41,212 bases of DNA from Nitrospinaceae bacterium. Its GTDB lineage: Bacteria; UBA8248. Under the pieces are notes generated by a model. That model was not told where the DNA came from, ran no database searches, and saw only the letters and a list, made by a program, of their open reading frames with translations. Positions 1 to 7,586 of the stretch are shown here, in pieces; position 1 is the stretch's first letter, and each line of letters opens with the position of its first letter. Both the position numbers and the translations under genes were made by a program. The stretch spans positions 1 through 41,212 of the forward strand of contig JABJAL010000062.1 in the NCBI GenBank assembly GCA_018669005.1. The letters are read 5' to 3'.

Positions 1-101
1 ACCGCCACCTGCGCCCCGTTTCGGGCAAAAAGACGCGCCGTTGCCGCCCCGATGCCCTGCGCCCCGCCCGTGATGAGCGCCACCTTGCCCGCTAACTCCA
101 T
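1..101 (-). CDS. SDR-family oxidoreductase, N-terminal fragment (cut by window edge)
   Basis: Only the first 33 codons are inside the window; the gene runs off the left edge. Reading from the ATG at 101, the peptide starts MELAGKVALITGGAQGIGAA and continues into an alpha helix and a second beta strand. The TGGAQGIG stretch is the glycine-rich TGxxxGIG dinucleotide-binding motif of classical short-chain dehydrogenases/reductases, which are NAD(P)-dependent cytoplasmic oxidoreductases. The substrate cannot be told from this fragment. It lies about 45 bp downstream of the cyclase stop on the same strand, so the two may be co-transcribed. Confidence 0.85.
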   Translation of the reverse strand, partial: MELAGKVALITGGAQGIGAATARLFARNGAQVA

Positions 102-146
102 GTCGAAACCCCTTATGGAAAAAATAAACCTCCAGAAAATAATTTC

Positions 147-1679
147 TCAGCCTGATTTCTGCCCGGAGGCCGAATCTGCTTTCAGCGTCCAAAGCCTGAG
201 CGCACCCTCGCGCCCCCGAAGCGCCTGCGCCCCGGCATCGACAAATCCTGTGAGCAACTCATCTGTGCTCAAGCGAGGCGCGCGCCTGCGATCTTCTACG
301 GCACCCCGTCGCTCTTCTTCCAAACGCGCCACAACGGCAGGCGGGGCAACCCTCCTGTCCGCATTAACATCGCCCCGGCGGTCCACGATTTTAATCTCAC
401 TACGGACGGCATCGAGAAACGCCTGGCTCGCCACCACATCCACATCAAGCTCCCTTGTGAGGCCCTCCAGGCGGTTCGCCGTATTCGTCGTATCGCCCAA
501 TACCGCGAACGAGGCGTGGCGCTCGCTGCCCACATCCCCCATGACGGCCAGCCCGAAATGAAGGCCGATGCCAATTCGAACGGGCGGTAGCCCGGCTTCC
601 TCTCCGCTTGTCGCGCGCTCGGCGTTCCATGCCGCAATCGTGCGCATCATCCCGCGGGCGCATTCCAGCGCATCCGCCGCATCGCGCTCCCCCTGGCGGG
701 GGGCGCCAAAGCTGGCCATCACCGCATCGCCAATGTATTTATCCATCGTCCCGCCAAAGGCGAAAACCTCGGTCTCCATCCGGCGATGAAATTCTCGTAG
801 AAAAAGCATTACCCCCTCGGGCGCCATTTTTTGGGCAAGCCCCGTGTAGCCCACGATGTCCACAAATAAAACCGCCACCTCATGCTGGGCCGCCTCACCG
901 AAAGCGGATTCCGAGGCCGCCAGCTCATCCACCATATTGGGGGAGAAATAGCGGGCCAGATTTCCCCGTTGGCGCTCGGCGGCGGCGTGCTCGCGCATGA
1001 AGCGCCGCGTCTGGTGAACCGCTACCGCCAGAATCGCCGAGGTGAACAGGAGCACCACCACATCGCGAATCCACCCGTAGACGTCCACGAAATTATATCG
1101 ATAGACAAAGGCGAGGAACTGGCTCGCGTTGGCAATATCACTCGCAGGCTCGCTCAGGAGCGTTAGCGTATCGGGAAGGCGCCAGGCCGCGGCCACCCCG
1201 ATGCTCCAGAAAAGGCTGGCGCACACCCCCGACCAGAGGACCAGCGCCGGCGAATAGGCCAGCGCCGTTCCCGCAATCAACAGCATCATCGGCAACACAT
1301 TGTTGAAATGGAGTATCACCTGAGGCGGAAGCCCGGCCTCGGTGAAAAGTGGATTGGGCACCAACAGAGCCAGGGCGAGGGTCGCCATCTCAAGGAAAAC
1401 AAACAGATAGGGCATCCATTGCGCATACATCTCCCGCCGGAGCAAGAAAAGCTGCCCCAACTGGAGCGCCATGAACGCCCCCAATACCGCCTTGTAGGCC
1501 ACCCGCTCGGGGATATTCGCGGGCTTCATCACCAGCCACACCGCCACCATCAACAAAATCAGCAGCGCCGCCCCTGCCTTTGCCCGAACAAACAGCAATG
1601 CCCCGCGCAGCTCGGTTTCCCTAATACTCTCCCGAAAGCGCCGAGCCGTGTTCTGAACAAACGTCGTGGGGCTGTTCAT
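147..1679 (-). CDS. Membrane-anchored class III adenylate/guanylate cyclase
   Basis: This 510-residue protein probably makes a cyclic nucleotide from ATP or GTP. The N-terminal ~225 residues contain about five or six hydrophobic segments (near 33-52, 62-80, 90-108, 128-142, 145-165 and 205-222) forming a membrane sensor or anchor. A short linker follows, then a class III cyclase catalytic domain at about 266-430. Metal-binding aspartates are visible in FVDIVGYTG (D274) and YIGDAVMASFG (D318). K314, just before YIGD, favours ATP, and GDTTNTANRLEG supplies the transition-state Asn and Arg (N399, R403), so the site looks active. The C-terminal ~80 residues are Arg-rich and unassigned. The ATG at 1679 has only a weak AAGG ribosome site. 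The ~60 bp upstream is conserved in a decayed copy at 2626-2735. Confidence 0.9.
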   Translation of the reverse strand: MNSPTTFVQNTARRFRESIRETELRGALLFVRAKAGAALLILLMVAVWLVMKPANIPERVAYKAVLGAFMALQLGQLFLLRREMYAQWMPYLFVFLEMATLALALLVPNPLFTEAGLPPQVILHFNNVLPMMLLIAGTALAYSPALVLWSGVCASLFWSIGVAAAWRLPDTLTLLSEPASDIANASQFLAFVYRYNFVDVYGWIRDVVVLLFTSAILAVAVHQTRRFMREHAAAERQRGNLARYFSPNMVDELAASESAFGEAAQHEVAVLFVDIVGYTGLAQKMAPEGVMLFLREFHRRMETEVFAFGGTMDKYIGDAVMASFGAPRQGERDAADALECARGMMRTIAAWNAERATSGEEAGLPPVRIGIGLHFGLAVMGDVGSERHASFAVLGDTTNTANRLEGLTRELDVDVVASQAFLDAVRSEIKIVDRRGDVNADRRVAPPAVVARLEEERRGAVEDRRRAPRLSTDELLTGFVDAGAQALRGREGALRLWTLKADSASGQKSG

Positions 1680-1777
1680 CGGTGTGCCTTGGGCTCTGGT
1701 GGGCGGGCTTTCATACTACGGAATGATTTTAGCACAGATCACATTTTTTTAAGGTCGCTGGCGGCAAAAGGAAAGAG

Positions 1778-1802
1778 CCCCGCCGAATCATTCTCGGCGG
1801 GG
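1778..1802 (-). terminator. Rho-independent terminator after the VOC gene
   Basis: A perfect 9-bp GC-rich stem (CCCCGCCGA with TCGGCGGGG) encloses a 7-nt loop. On the minus strand it is followed by a T-rich run (CTCTTTCCTTTT). It lies about 85 bp past the VOC gene stop and before the cyclase start, so it probably separates the two transcripts. Confidence 0.7.
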
Positions 1803-1888
1803 CCAGGGTAGCGGGGATTTGGGGAAGGAATCAGCTCTCCTCGCCCGCCGCAGAGGCGGGCGGAATGGGGAGCCGGTGCGGATCAATT

Positions 1889-2443
1889 TCAGTCCGGCTC
1901 GGGGAGATCCGCCGCCGCCCCGGCTGGCGCGGTCTCGGCCGGCACGGTCTCGGCCGGCACGGTCTCGGCCGGCGCGGGCTCCACCATCGGCGAGGGGGGC
2001 TTTTGCACCCAGTCGGGGTTCAATTCGCCCGGCGCCAAGGCCTGGCACAGTTCAATCGCCAGCCCGCCCGTGCTCTCGGGCTCGGTAAAGGTGATGATCG
2101 CCCGCCGCGAGCCCGAGGCCCCGAGCGGCGGGTCCATCGCAAAGCGCACACCCTTTTCCTTCCACTCGGCCATCGTCCCGCGCAGGTCATCGACCTCGAA
2201 GGCGATATGGTGAATGCCCTCGCCCTTTTCGCGAATAAAGCGGTTGTACATCGACTCGGGGTTTGAGGATTGGACCAGCTCGATAGCGCCCCCCTCGTAA
2301 TCATAAAAATCCAGAATATTCGTGTTGTCCGCCGCCTCGCGCACCAGGCGATAGCGGAAATCGAAACCCAGAAGATCCTCCATCATCTCCCGCTTGCCGT
2401 CGGCGTTCTGGACCAAAAAACCCACATGATCGAATTTCAGCAT
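1889..2443 (-). CDS. VOC-superfamily (glyoxalase / methylmalonyl-CoA epimerase-like) protein with repeat tail
   Basis: This 184-residue protein has an N-terminal vicinal-oxygen-chelate domain (about 1-137) built from two beta-alpha-beta-beta-beta modules. Likely metal ligands are H6 (FDHVGFL), E55 (GAIELVQ), H78 (GIHHIAFEV) and E131 (AIELCQ), the pattern seen in methylmalonyl-CoA epimerases and glyoxalases. The substrate is not determinable. Residues ~150-184 form a Pro/Ala/Glu/Val tail with PAETV repeats, encoded by 15-bp tandem repeats and not part of the fold. The ATG at 2443 follows a strong GGGGAGG ribosome site. A terminator lies downstream at 1778-1802, so this looks like a single-gene transcript. 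Confidence 0.85.
   Translation of the reverse strand: MLKFDHVGFLVQNADGKREMMEDLLGFDFRYRLVREAADNTNILDFYDYEGGAIELVQSSNPESMYNRFIREKGEGIHHIAFEVDDLRGTMAEWKEKGVRFAMDPPLGASGSRRAIITFTEPESTGGLAIELCQALAPGELNPDWVQKPPSPMVEPAPAETVPAETVPAETAPAGAAADLPEPD
1926..1975. repeat. 15-bp tandem repeat in the VOC gene tail
   Basis: Three consecutive 15-bp units (GGCRCGGTCTCGGCC on the plus strand, at 1926-1940, 1941-1955 and 1956-1970) plus a partial fourth encode the PAETV/PAETA pentapeptides of the VOC tail. Because the unit is a multiple of three, copy-number change would lengthen or shorten the tail without a frameshift. Confidence 0.9.
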
Positions 2444-2889
2444 AAAAAAAACCTCCCCATTGGCGCATTGGCGCCGGGGGAGGGCCTGTATGGATTTAAT
2501 GTGGGTGCTTTTAGGAGAAAATGCGAGGGGGTAGGGCGCACCCTAGTGTCCTGGTTATGGGGTGTTCTGCCACGCGAAGGCGTTCAGTGGTGGTGGATTG
2601 AATGAGAGGGGCTCTCCAAGCGCTACTAATACCGCCGCGCGGCTCGCTCAACAAATGTCATGGGGTTGTTCATGGGTGTGCCTTGGCTTCGGTAGGCGGG
2701 TTTTCATACTAACGGAAGGATTTCAGCACGGTTTTGATAGGGGAGAGGGCTAGGGTAGGCACCTGTAATTTAGCGCTGGATAATATCGAAACAAGTAAAT
2801 TAAAAAAACAAGCCTATTTTCATAAGAAAAGAATTCAAAAATGTTAGTTGGAGACCTTCATGAGGGACAATTTTTGAAAAAAAGTAAAA
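2444..2889. other. Intergenic stretch between the VOC and ATPase genes
   Basis: There is no intact gene here. The first ~200 bp is GC-rich like the left flank. A decayed copy of the cyclase 5' end sits at 2626-2735. From about 2760 the composition becomes visibly AT-rich and stays so through the ATPase gene, marking the edge of a compositional island. Confidence 0.7.
2626..2735 (-). pseudogene. Remnant duplicate of the cyclase gene 5' end and upstream region
   Basis: Reading the minus strand from the ATG at 2673 gives MNNPMTFVERAARRY and then TAG at 2626. The intact cyclase at 1679 begins MNSPTTFVQNTARRF. Similarity continues through about 60 bp upstream of both ATGs, with shared segments such as GTATGAAA, CCCGCC and AAGGCACACC. 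The match ends after about 15 codons. This is a truncated paralog or partial duplication in direct orientation, with the VOC gene between the two copies. The shared upstream block may be the cyclase promoter and leader. Confidence 0.75.
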
Positions 2890-4440
2890 TCAAATTTCAT
2901 AAATCATAGAGGCTCGGCGCAAAATTTCAGTAGAAGAGGATTTCCAAAATTCAACAATCTTAAATTCCCTTTGTTTTCTTGCACCAGTATATCGGCTTAA
3001 ATCAAGCATGTATGCTTCATATATTAAGCCGGGGCGGCCACTTACTGTGACTCGCGAGCGGACTAAGTGCAGTAATTTTAAATCTACTAATCCATGCAAG
3101 AGATTCACATTCGCGCTTGTTGAGTCTTTGTTAATCAAAAAACAGTTGGTGTTTATTTTTTCCAAACAAAATATTGAAATGTCATCGTATAAATCGTTAA
3201 GAACTTTACTATCCTCTGTAGCGTCACGGTTAAAATCTTCCCTTTTATATGTGTCGTACTCCCCTGAAGCGACATTTACATCCTCTGCTCCAATTTTGGG
3301 CCCTCTAGGCCCACCGCCTCGCTCCCGGGCAATATCAATTGACCTTCTGAAAATGGAGAGAAAATCTCTAGCAACGCCTGCACTGGCTAAGACAAGTCTG
3401 TCTTTCGCTCCATCAGTCAAAAAATCATCCACTCTTAGCTCTAGCGGTTTTGCAAAATTGGAGAGGATTTCAAAAAGAAATTTTCGAGCCATCTGGTATT
3501 TTTCAAGAGTTACATCTAAATCAATTTCATCAGCATCTTCACCTAATTTAACTCCTATAGGAGGGCTTGAGGCAACATACCAATCCGTTCTGTGTCGGAT
3601 AGTACCAATTTTGAGCCATAGGTGGTGGCCCTTAGCTAGACGATGAAAATAATCGACAACATCAGGTTGATCCGACCTTTTGATGTGATAAAGGTCGTCG
3701 AGAAATAAATATGAATCCCCGTCTGAAAGTTCCGCTAACTCGTCGAAAATTTTGTGGTATTCCATAATATGAAGATGCAAAAAATCAACTTTTTTATTCG
3801 TGTACGTATCTTGTGTTTCTTTGGCGTTCTCGGTGGCTTCTTGGTGCTCGGCGCTGGCGGAAACTGATGATTTAGGTAAACCAATTTTCGCGTCTAGCCT
3901 ACCAGTAGTGGTAGCATGGTTTGATTCTCTTGTAGTTTCTATCCTGTCCATTTCGTCAGCAGAATGTAATAGCGTATTTAAATCGTTAATTACTTTATTA
4001 AAGGTTTGAGCTAGATTGGCACTTTTTTTTCGGTTGAAGGATGGCCGGGTAGGCGACTTCCCAAAATATTTATCCCAAAATGATATTTTTGTAGATGGAT
4101 TTATTGCTGCCGTTTTGAGCCATTCTTCGTATTTGGTGAACGTCGAGATCAAGATACTTAATAGTACGTTTGGGTATGTGTGGCCTTTGAATGGTTCTAA
4201 ATCTACATAGGCAATCGGACGTCTATTGACCGTCAAATCAGCTCCGGCCTTCCTTAATAGGCTAGATTTGCCAGACCCCCGCCTTCCAAATACTAAATGG
4301 TGGCGTTTATTTGTCGCTCTTTTTAATGTCCCTAGTGCTGGTTCAGTAAAGTAACGAACGCCTTCCTCTGTCGAACGAGTGGCCTCTTCAACCAAGGTTC
4401 CGAGTTCCGCCATTTTTTCTGTATTGAGGATATCTTCCAC
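2890..4440 (-). CDS. Orphan ORC/CDC6-like (STAND-type) AAA P-loop ATPase
   Basis: This 516-residue P-loop protein has Walker A GRRGSGKS at 52-59 and Walker B SYLFLDDL at 243-250. A polar segment LWLKIGTIRHR (274-284) could hold sensor 1. The order resembles bacterial proteins labelled ORC-CDC6-family AAA ATPase. A charged, low-complexity insert at about 120-215 separates Walker A from Walker B. The C-terminal third (about 415-516) looks like a winged-helix or other regulatory region. The start is GTG at 4440 with GGAG about 9 bp upstream. The gene and its flanks are much more AT-rich than the genes to the left, which suggests horizontal acquisition. No nuclease, protease or toxin partner lies next to it. 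A defence role is possible but nothing here proves it. Confidence 0.7.
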   Translation of the reverse strand: MEDILNTEKMAELGTLVEEATRSTEEGVRYFTEPALGTLKRATNKRHHLVFGRRGSGKSSLLRKAGADLTVNRRPIAYVDLEPFKGHTYPNVLLSILISTFTKYEEWLKTAAINPSTKISFWDKYFGKSPTRPSFNRKKSANLAQTFNKVINDLNTLLHSADEMDRIETTRESNHATTTGRLDAKIGLPKSSVSASAEHQEATENAKETQDTYTNKKVDFLHLHIMEYHKIFDELAELSDGDSYLFLDDLYHIKRSDQPDVVDYFHRLAKGHHLWLKIGTIRHRTDWYVASSPPIGVKLGEDADEIDLDVTLEKYQMARKFLFEILSNFAKPLELRVDDFLTDGAKDRLVLASAGVARDFLSIFRRSIDIARERGGGPRGPKIGAEDVNVASGEYDTYKREDFNRDATEDSKVLNDLYDDISIFCLEKINTNCFLINKDSTSANVNLLHGLVDLKLLHLVRSRVTVSGRPGLIYEAYMLDLSRYTGARKQREFKIVEFWKSSSTEILRRASMIYEI

Positions 4441-4700
4441 TAAATAACTCCGCTTGGAAAGAAATATTTCATCAATGGCTCATAAAATAAACTTATTATT
4501 TTTTTCTATTTTACTCGAAAATTGTAGCATTAGTCACGTCACTTTATTTTAACGGGGTGAAATCTGTATTTATCCCTTCTCGCTCAAAACGATTAATATG
4601 CTAGTATCTTCACACATTTACCCCGCCCCAAAAAAGTCAAAATCTTACTAAACAGCAGCCAAGAAAAGAAACGCCCAAATAGCGAAAAAGGAGGAAAACC
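4441..4700. other. AT-rich divergent intergenic region
   Basis: This stretch separates the minus-strand ATPase from the plus-strand 103-residue gene, so it must hold promoters for both. It is AT-rich to about 4620. No convincing -35/-10 pair can be called by eye. Confidence 0.4.
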
Positions 4701-5012
4701 ATGCGTTTTATGATGAAGGTGGAGCTGCCGGTGGAGGTGGCCAATGACATGTCGGCAGACGGGAAGCTGGGCTCGACGATTAAGCAGATTTTGGAGCAGT
4801 TGGAGCCCGAGGCAGCGTATTTTACGACCTCAGGGGGCGATAGGGCGGGGCTGATTTTCTTTGAGCTTGAGGATGCCTCGGAGATTCCCAAGGTGGCCGA
4901 GCCCTGGTTTCATGCCTTTGAGGCGAGTGTCGAGATTGTGCCGGTGATGGTGCCAGGCGATCTGGAAAAAGCAGCGCCCGACATCAAGCGGGCAGCGAAG
5001 ATGTATGGCTAG
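4701..5012 (+). CDS. Small conserved protein of unknown function (103 aa)
   Basis: This is a compact 103-residue cytoplasmic protein starting MRFMMKVELPVEVAN, with a central AAYFTTSGGDRAGLIFF and a C-terminal motif around AEPWFHAFEASVEIVPVM. I recognise the pattern from short hypothetical proteins common in soil and marine bacteria. It has the alternating strand/helix look of a ferredoxin-like alpha/beta dimer (DUF3303 or YCII-like), but no catalytic residues are obvious and no function can be assigned. A strong AAGGAGG ribosome site precedes the ATG. It is one of only two clear plus-strand genes in the window and has its own terminator at 5018-5053. Confidence 0.85.
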   Translation: MRFMMKVELPVEVANDMSADGKLGSTIKQILEQLEPEAAYFTTSGGDRAGLIFFELEDASEIPKVAEPWFHAFEASVEIVPVMVPGDLEKAAPDIKRAAKMYG

Positions 5013-5017
5013 CCGCT

Positions 5018-5053
5018 GGGGGGCGGCATGCGCCACAACCGGCCCCTTTTTTT
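5018..5053 (+). terminator. Rho-independent terminator after the 103-aa gene
   Basis: A G-rich arm (GGGGGGCGG, 5018-5026) can pair, with a small bulge, with CCGGCCCC (5039-5046). A run of seven T follows at 5047-5053. It starts 6 bp past the stop codon at 5012. Confidence 0.7.
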
Positions 5054-5583
5054 GGTTCCAGATATGGGGTGCACAGCGGTGCGCATCCTGCGTTTGGGGA
5101 AATGCCCCGAAATGGGTTTAACGAAGGCCCTAAAAAGCTCGAAATGGCTTTAAATCTAAAATTTTGGGCCAAGTGTTATCAATACTCCGGGCAGGGGTTT
5201 TTAAGGCAGCTTCGAGCTGTAGGATAGGGCTTTTAGCGACTCGATTCAGAAGACTTAAAGAGGCACCGAGGGTATCTTCAACCCGGGGGCTGGCCGCCAT
5301 TTTTTTGCCGCAGGTGGAGAGAAATTCGCCAAGGATAGGCGCATTATTGCCTAGCTGGGCAGGGGTTGGGCTCCCTGGCACGGGGTTCAATAGGATACAT
5401 ATCGAGACGATTTGACTTTAAGTAGTTGAATTATGGTCTTTTATTGGTATTGTTTTGTTTTGGGAGAACTGGCGCTAAATGCGTTGATATTTGGAATGTG
5501 ACTTGCATCTTATCTTTTCTGTGAGCCTTGAGCCACTTGGGTGGCCGGGCACTTTTGGCCCAGAAAAAGAAAGGATGTGAGGC
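5054..5583. other. Gene-poor stretch
   Basis: No gene is supported. Overlapping open frames of 83-86 codons exist on both strands at 5130-5415. They lack recognisable motifs, and the two strands are equally open, so they look like chance. No RNA gene was recognised. Confidence 0.5.
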
Positions 5584-5697
5584 ATGGAAGATACTATAGG
5601 TCTCATCGTTGTTGCCGCGCTGTTGTTGGTTCCGATTTGGAAGGCATGCGGCTCTGTTATGTCGAGAATCAGCCGCGAGATAGGGCGCCTAGGCTAG
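5584..5697 (+). CDS. Possible 37-aa single-pass membrane peptide
   Basis: The ATG at 5584 opens a 37-codon frame ending TAG at 5697. The peptide starts MEDTIGLIVVAALLLVPIWK: an acidic N-terminus, one hydrophobic segment (about 5-19) and a basic C-terminal tail with several Lys/Arg. This fits a small inner-membrane protein with its basic tail in the cytoplasm. AAAGGATGTGAGGC directly upstream can serve as a ribosome site. There is no homology I recognise and no operon partner, so it could be chance. Confidence 0.35.
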   Translation: MEDTIGLIVVAALLLVPIWKACGSVMSRISREIGRLG

Positions 5698-6038
5698 CCT
5701 TTGAATAGCACTTCTCATAAAAGAGGCGCTTACAAGCTCTAAAGGGGCTTTGTGGGGCATTTTTATAGGGTAATTTATTGCCGGGTCTGGTGGTATGTCT
5801 GCCAGGCTCGCTTTTTTTTTGCTTATCGTTTTCGCTTTTTGTTTTTGTCTGAGTGTAGGGCATTTTTCAGGTGGTTTTTCTCGGTGGTCCTGAAAATTTG
5901 AATATCCATGAGCGCCCTTGAGGGGTTCTTAATTGAACTGAAACCCTTTAAAGCGAGCTATATCGGTAGTTAGTTGTTTGAATTGATGGAGTGTATGGGA
6001 TTTTGGGTGTTTATGAATTTTCGAGGTGTGTGATTAAA

Positions 6039-6104
6039 GGAGCACCCGATCGGGTGGAACAGCTGAATAGGTGGAGCACCCGACTGGGTGGAGCACCTGA
6101 ATAG
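6039..6104. repeat. Two-copy 34-bp-period direct repeat, each with an internal palindrome
   Basis: Copies at 6039-6070 and 6073-6104 share GGAGCACCCGA(T/C)(C/T)GGGTGGA and end in CTGAATAG. They differ at about four of 32 positions. Each contains a near-palindrome (CACCCGATCGGGTG in the first), so each could form a small hairpin or bind a dimeric protein. Confidence 0.75.
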
Positions 6105-6485
6105 TGTATGTAAATTCTCGGTGGATTTTGATGTGTGGAGTGTGAAGTGAGATTTCGGGGCGTATTTAGTTGGGTATGAGCTTGGGTTACTTGGGGAAAG
6201 TGATGGGCCCGTGAATGGACGAGCTTTTAGCTTTTCATTTTTGAGGAAAGCAGCATTGAGTTAAGCGTTTGGTTTGGGTTCTCAGTCAGAGCATCATTAA
6301 AAGCTGAAAATATTTTAGTGGATTTCAGGGGTAAGTGTCTGGCCGAGGGGTATGGATTTAGTGGCGGGATGCTTATTTAAGTTCTTCCAAGCGGCTGGCG
6401 AGGTATTAGGCCAGGCGGCAGATAATTTGTAAAAGAGCGGGAGGCTAGTGTGGGTTTAACGGGTGGGTGCTGTTGAATTACATGG

Positions 6486-6525
6486 GCCAACAAAGAGATA
6501 TCCATGCCAACAAAGGGATAATTGT
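6486..6525. repeat. Short 20-bp-period direct repeat
   Basis: GCCAACAAAGAGATA at 6486 and GCCAACAAAGGGATA at 6506 form two adjacent near-identical units with 20-bp spacing. They lie in the gene-free stretch; no function is evident. Confidence 0.6.
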
Positions 6526-6627
6526 TATTTGACATAACATATATTATCAGAAAAACAGGGTGGGCTGATCGAGATGTTCGCCTTTGGCGTTGGGCCTCAG
6601 CGTGGGGCTGGCTGCTGGTGGCCGCCT

Positions 6628-6698
6628 GCCACATACCATGTGTGCGACATGCCATGTGCGGACATGATATGTCACACATGCTATGTGCGACATGTGGC
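6628..6698. repeat. Palindrome cluster of CATGTG/CACATG units
   Basis: The outer arms GCCACAT (6628-6634) and ATGTGGC (6692-6698) are inverted. The interior repeats CATGTGCGACATG-type palindromes several times. The whole 71-bp block can fold as a long imperfect hairpin. It sits 14 bp past the stop of the TPR gene (6713), where it could act as a transcript end or stability element. Confidence 0.6.
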
Positions 6699-6712
6699 TG
6701 TGAATGAAAGCC

Positions 6713-7384
6713 CTAGCCGTTCCTGAGGCGGTCCATCCTGGCCCGAAGCTCGGGCGTAATGAATGGGCTTGCCGGATGTTTTTCGATGAGCCCCTCGAGG
6801 GCTTTTAGCGCCTCGGCTTTCTTGCCCAGTTCGGCAAGACAGGCGCTTTGTGAAATGTAGAGGTCCTCTTGCGTCAGGAGGCTACCTGTGTTGAGGATTT
6901 CGCTCCATATGGGGAGCGCTTCGGAGCATTTGCCCTGGAGACTCAAGCTGCCAGCCAATCCGCGACGGGCCAGCTCGCGATCCATCTCCCCGAGACCGCT
7001 TGCCGCGAGCGCCCCTCGATATTCGCCCTCGGCGGCTTTGTGGTCTCCTCCCTCGTTGAGAAGTGCCGCGAGTTGCAGTTTTGCGAGAATCCCCGCCTTA
7101 GTGCCTGGAAAATCCACGGAGACCTTCTCTAAGGCCTTTTGAGCGGCTTTCTTATTATCGGGCTCATTGGGTATGGATTCGGCAATAACGAGCGCCAGCG
7201 CCGCTTTTTCACGTAAATTGGCATTCCAAGCTCGATAGCCTCCGAATGAGCCAATTGCAATGATTAAAGCGCCTGCAGTTACCAGCACGACCTTTTCATT
7301 TGTCCTGTACCATGCCAATACTTTTTGGACAGTGACCTGAAACGAGTCGGGTGCCTTGATTTCCTTACGAAAAGATCGTGCCAT
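6713..7384 (-). CDS. Single-pass membrane TPR protein (YfgM-like)
   Basis: This 223-residue protein has a short cytoplasmic N-terminus, one transmembrane segment at about 31-50 (VVLVTAGALIIAIGSFGGY) and a periplasmic part made of helix-turn-helix TPR-type repeats (about 60-220), with repeat residues such as ALEGLIEKHP near the end. The topology and size match the YfgM/TPR_21 family, whose E. coli member is an ancillary SecYEG and chaperone-network protein. The sequence supports the fold better than the exact role. It follows the MerR-type gene by 202 bp on the same strand and may have its own promoter. Confidence 0.75.
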   Translation of the reverse strand: MARSFRKEIKAPDSFQVTVQKVLAWYRTNEKVVLVTAGALIIAIGSFGGYRAWNANLREKAALALVIAESIPNEPDNKKAAQKALEKVSVDFPGTKAGILAKLQLAALLNEGGDHKAAEGEYRGALAASGLGEMDRELARRGLAGSLSLQGKCSEALPIWSEILNTGSLLTQEDLYISQSACLAELGKKAEALKALEGLIEKHPASPFITPELRARMDRLRNG

Positions 7385-7586
7385 CTGATTTTGTCCTTAA
7401 GGCTTTAGTTTTAAATAGATTTCAGTTGATAGAAGGAGAAAATTCCTTACGCGCCAGATGTTCTACCTGATTTTTGCTAGTGGCGTCAAAGGATAATTCT
7501 GGCCCGTCAGCTTGAGAATATCTGAGTGCAACATGTTGCACTATATCTCCATAAATTAAGACAAAAATAACATTAATATTTCGTTT

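Larger units (their letters stand above)
5698..6712. other. 1-kb gene-free stretch with short repeats
   Basis: No convincing coding region was found on either strand. The only ORF near 100 codons (6377-6679, minus) lies over a repeat-rich palindrome and has low-complexity composition. The stretch contains a 34-bp-period repeat at 6039-6104, a 20-bp-period repeat at 6486-6525 and a palindrome cluster at 6628-6698. It may be the eroded site of an earlier insertion or non-coding spacer. Confidence 0.5.

Noticed and set aside
1308-1811. 167-codon plus-strand ORF antisense to the cyclase
   Set aside because: It mirrors the strong minus-strand cyclase frame in GC-rich DNA and encodes a Gln/His/Pro/Arg-rich peptide typical of shadow frames.
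1926-1975. CRISPR array
   Set aside because: The 15-bp units are directly adjacent with no spacers, and they encode the tail of the VOC protein.
5130-5415. Overlapping 83-86 codon ORFs on both strands
   Set aside because: No motif is recognised, both strands are equally open, and neither has a clear ribosome site; they look like chance open frames.
6377-6679. 100-codon minus-strand ORF
   Set aside because: It lies across the CATGTG palindrome cluster and a direct repeat. The peptide is His/Met/Cys/Pro-rich without domain features, so it is probably spurious.
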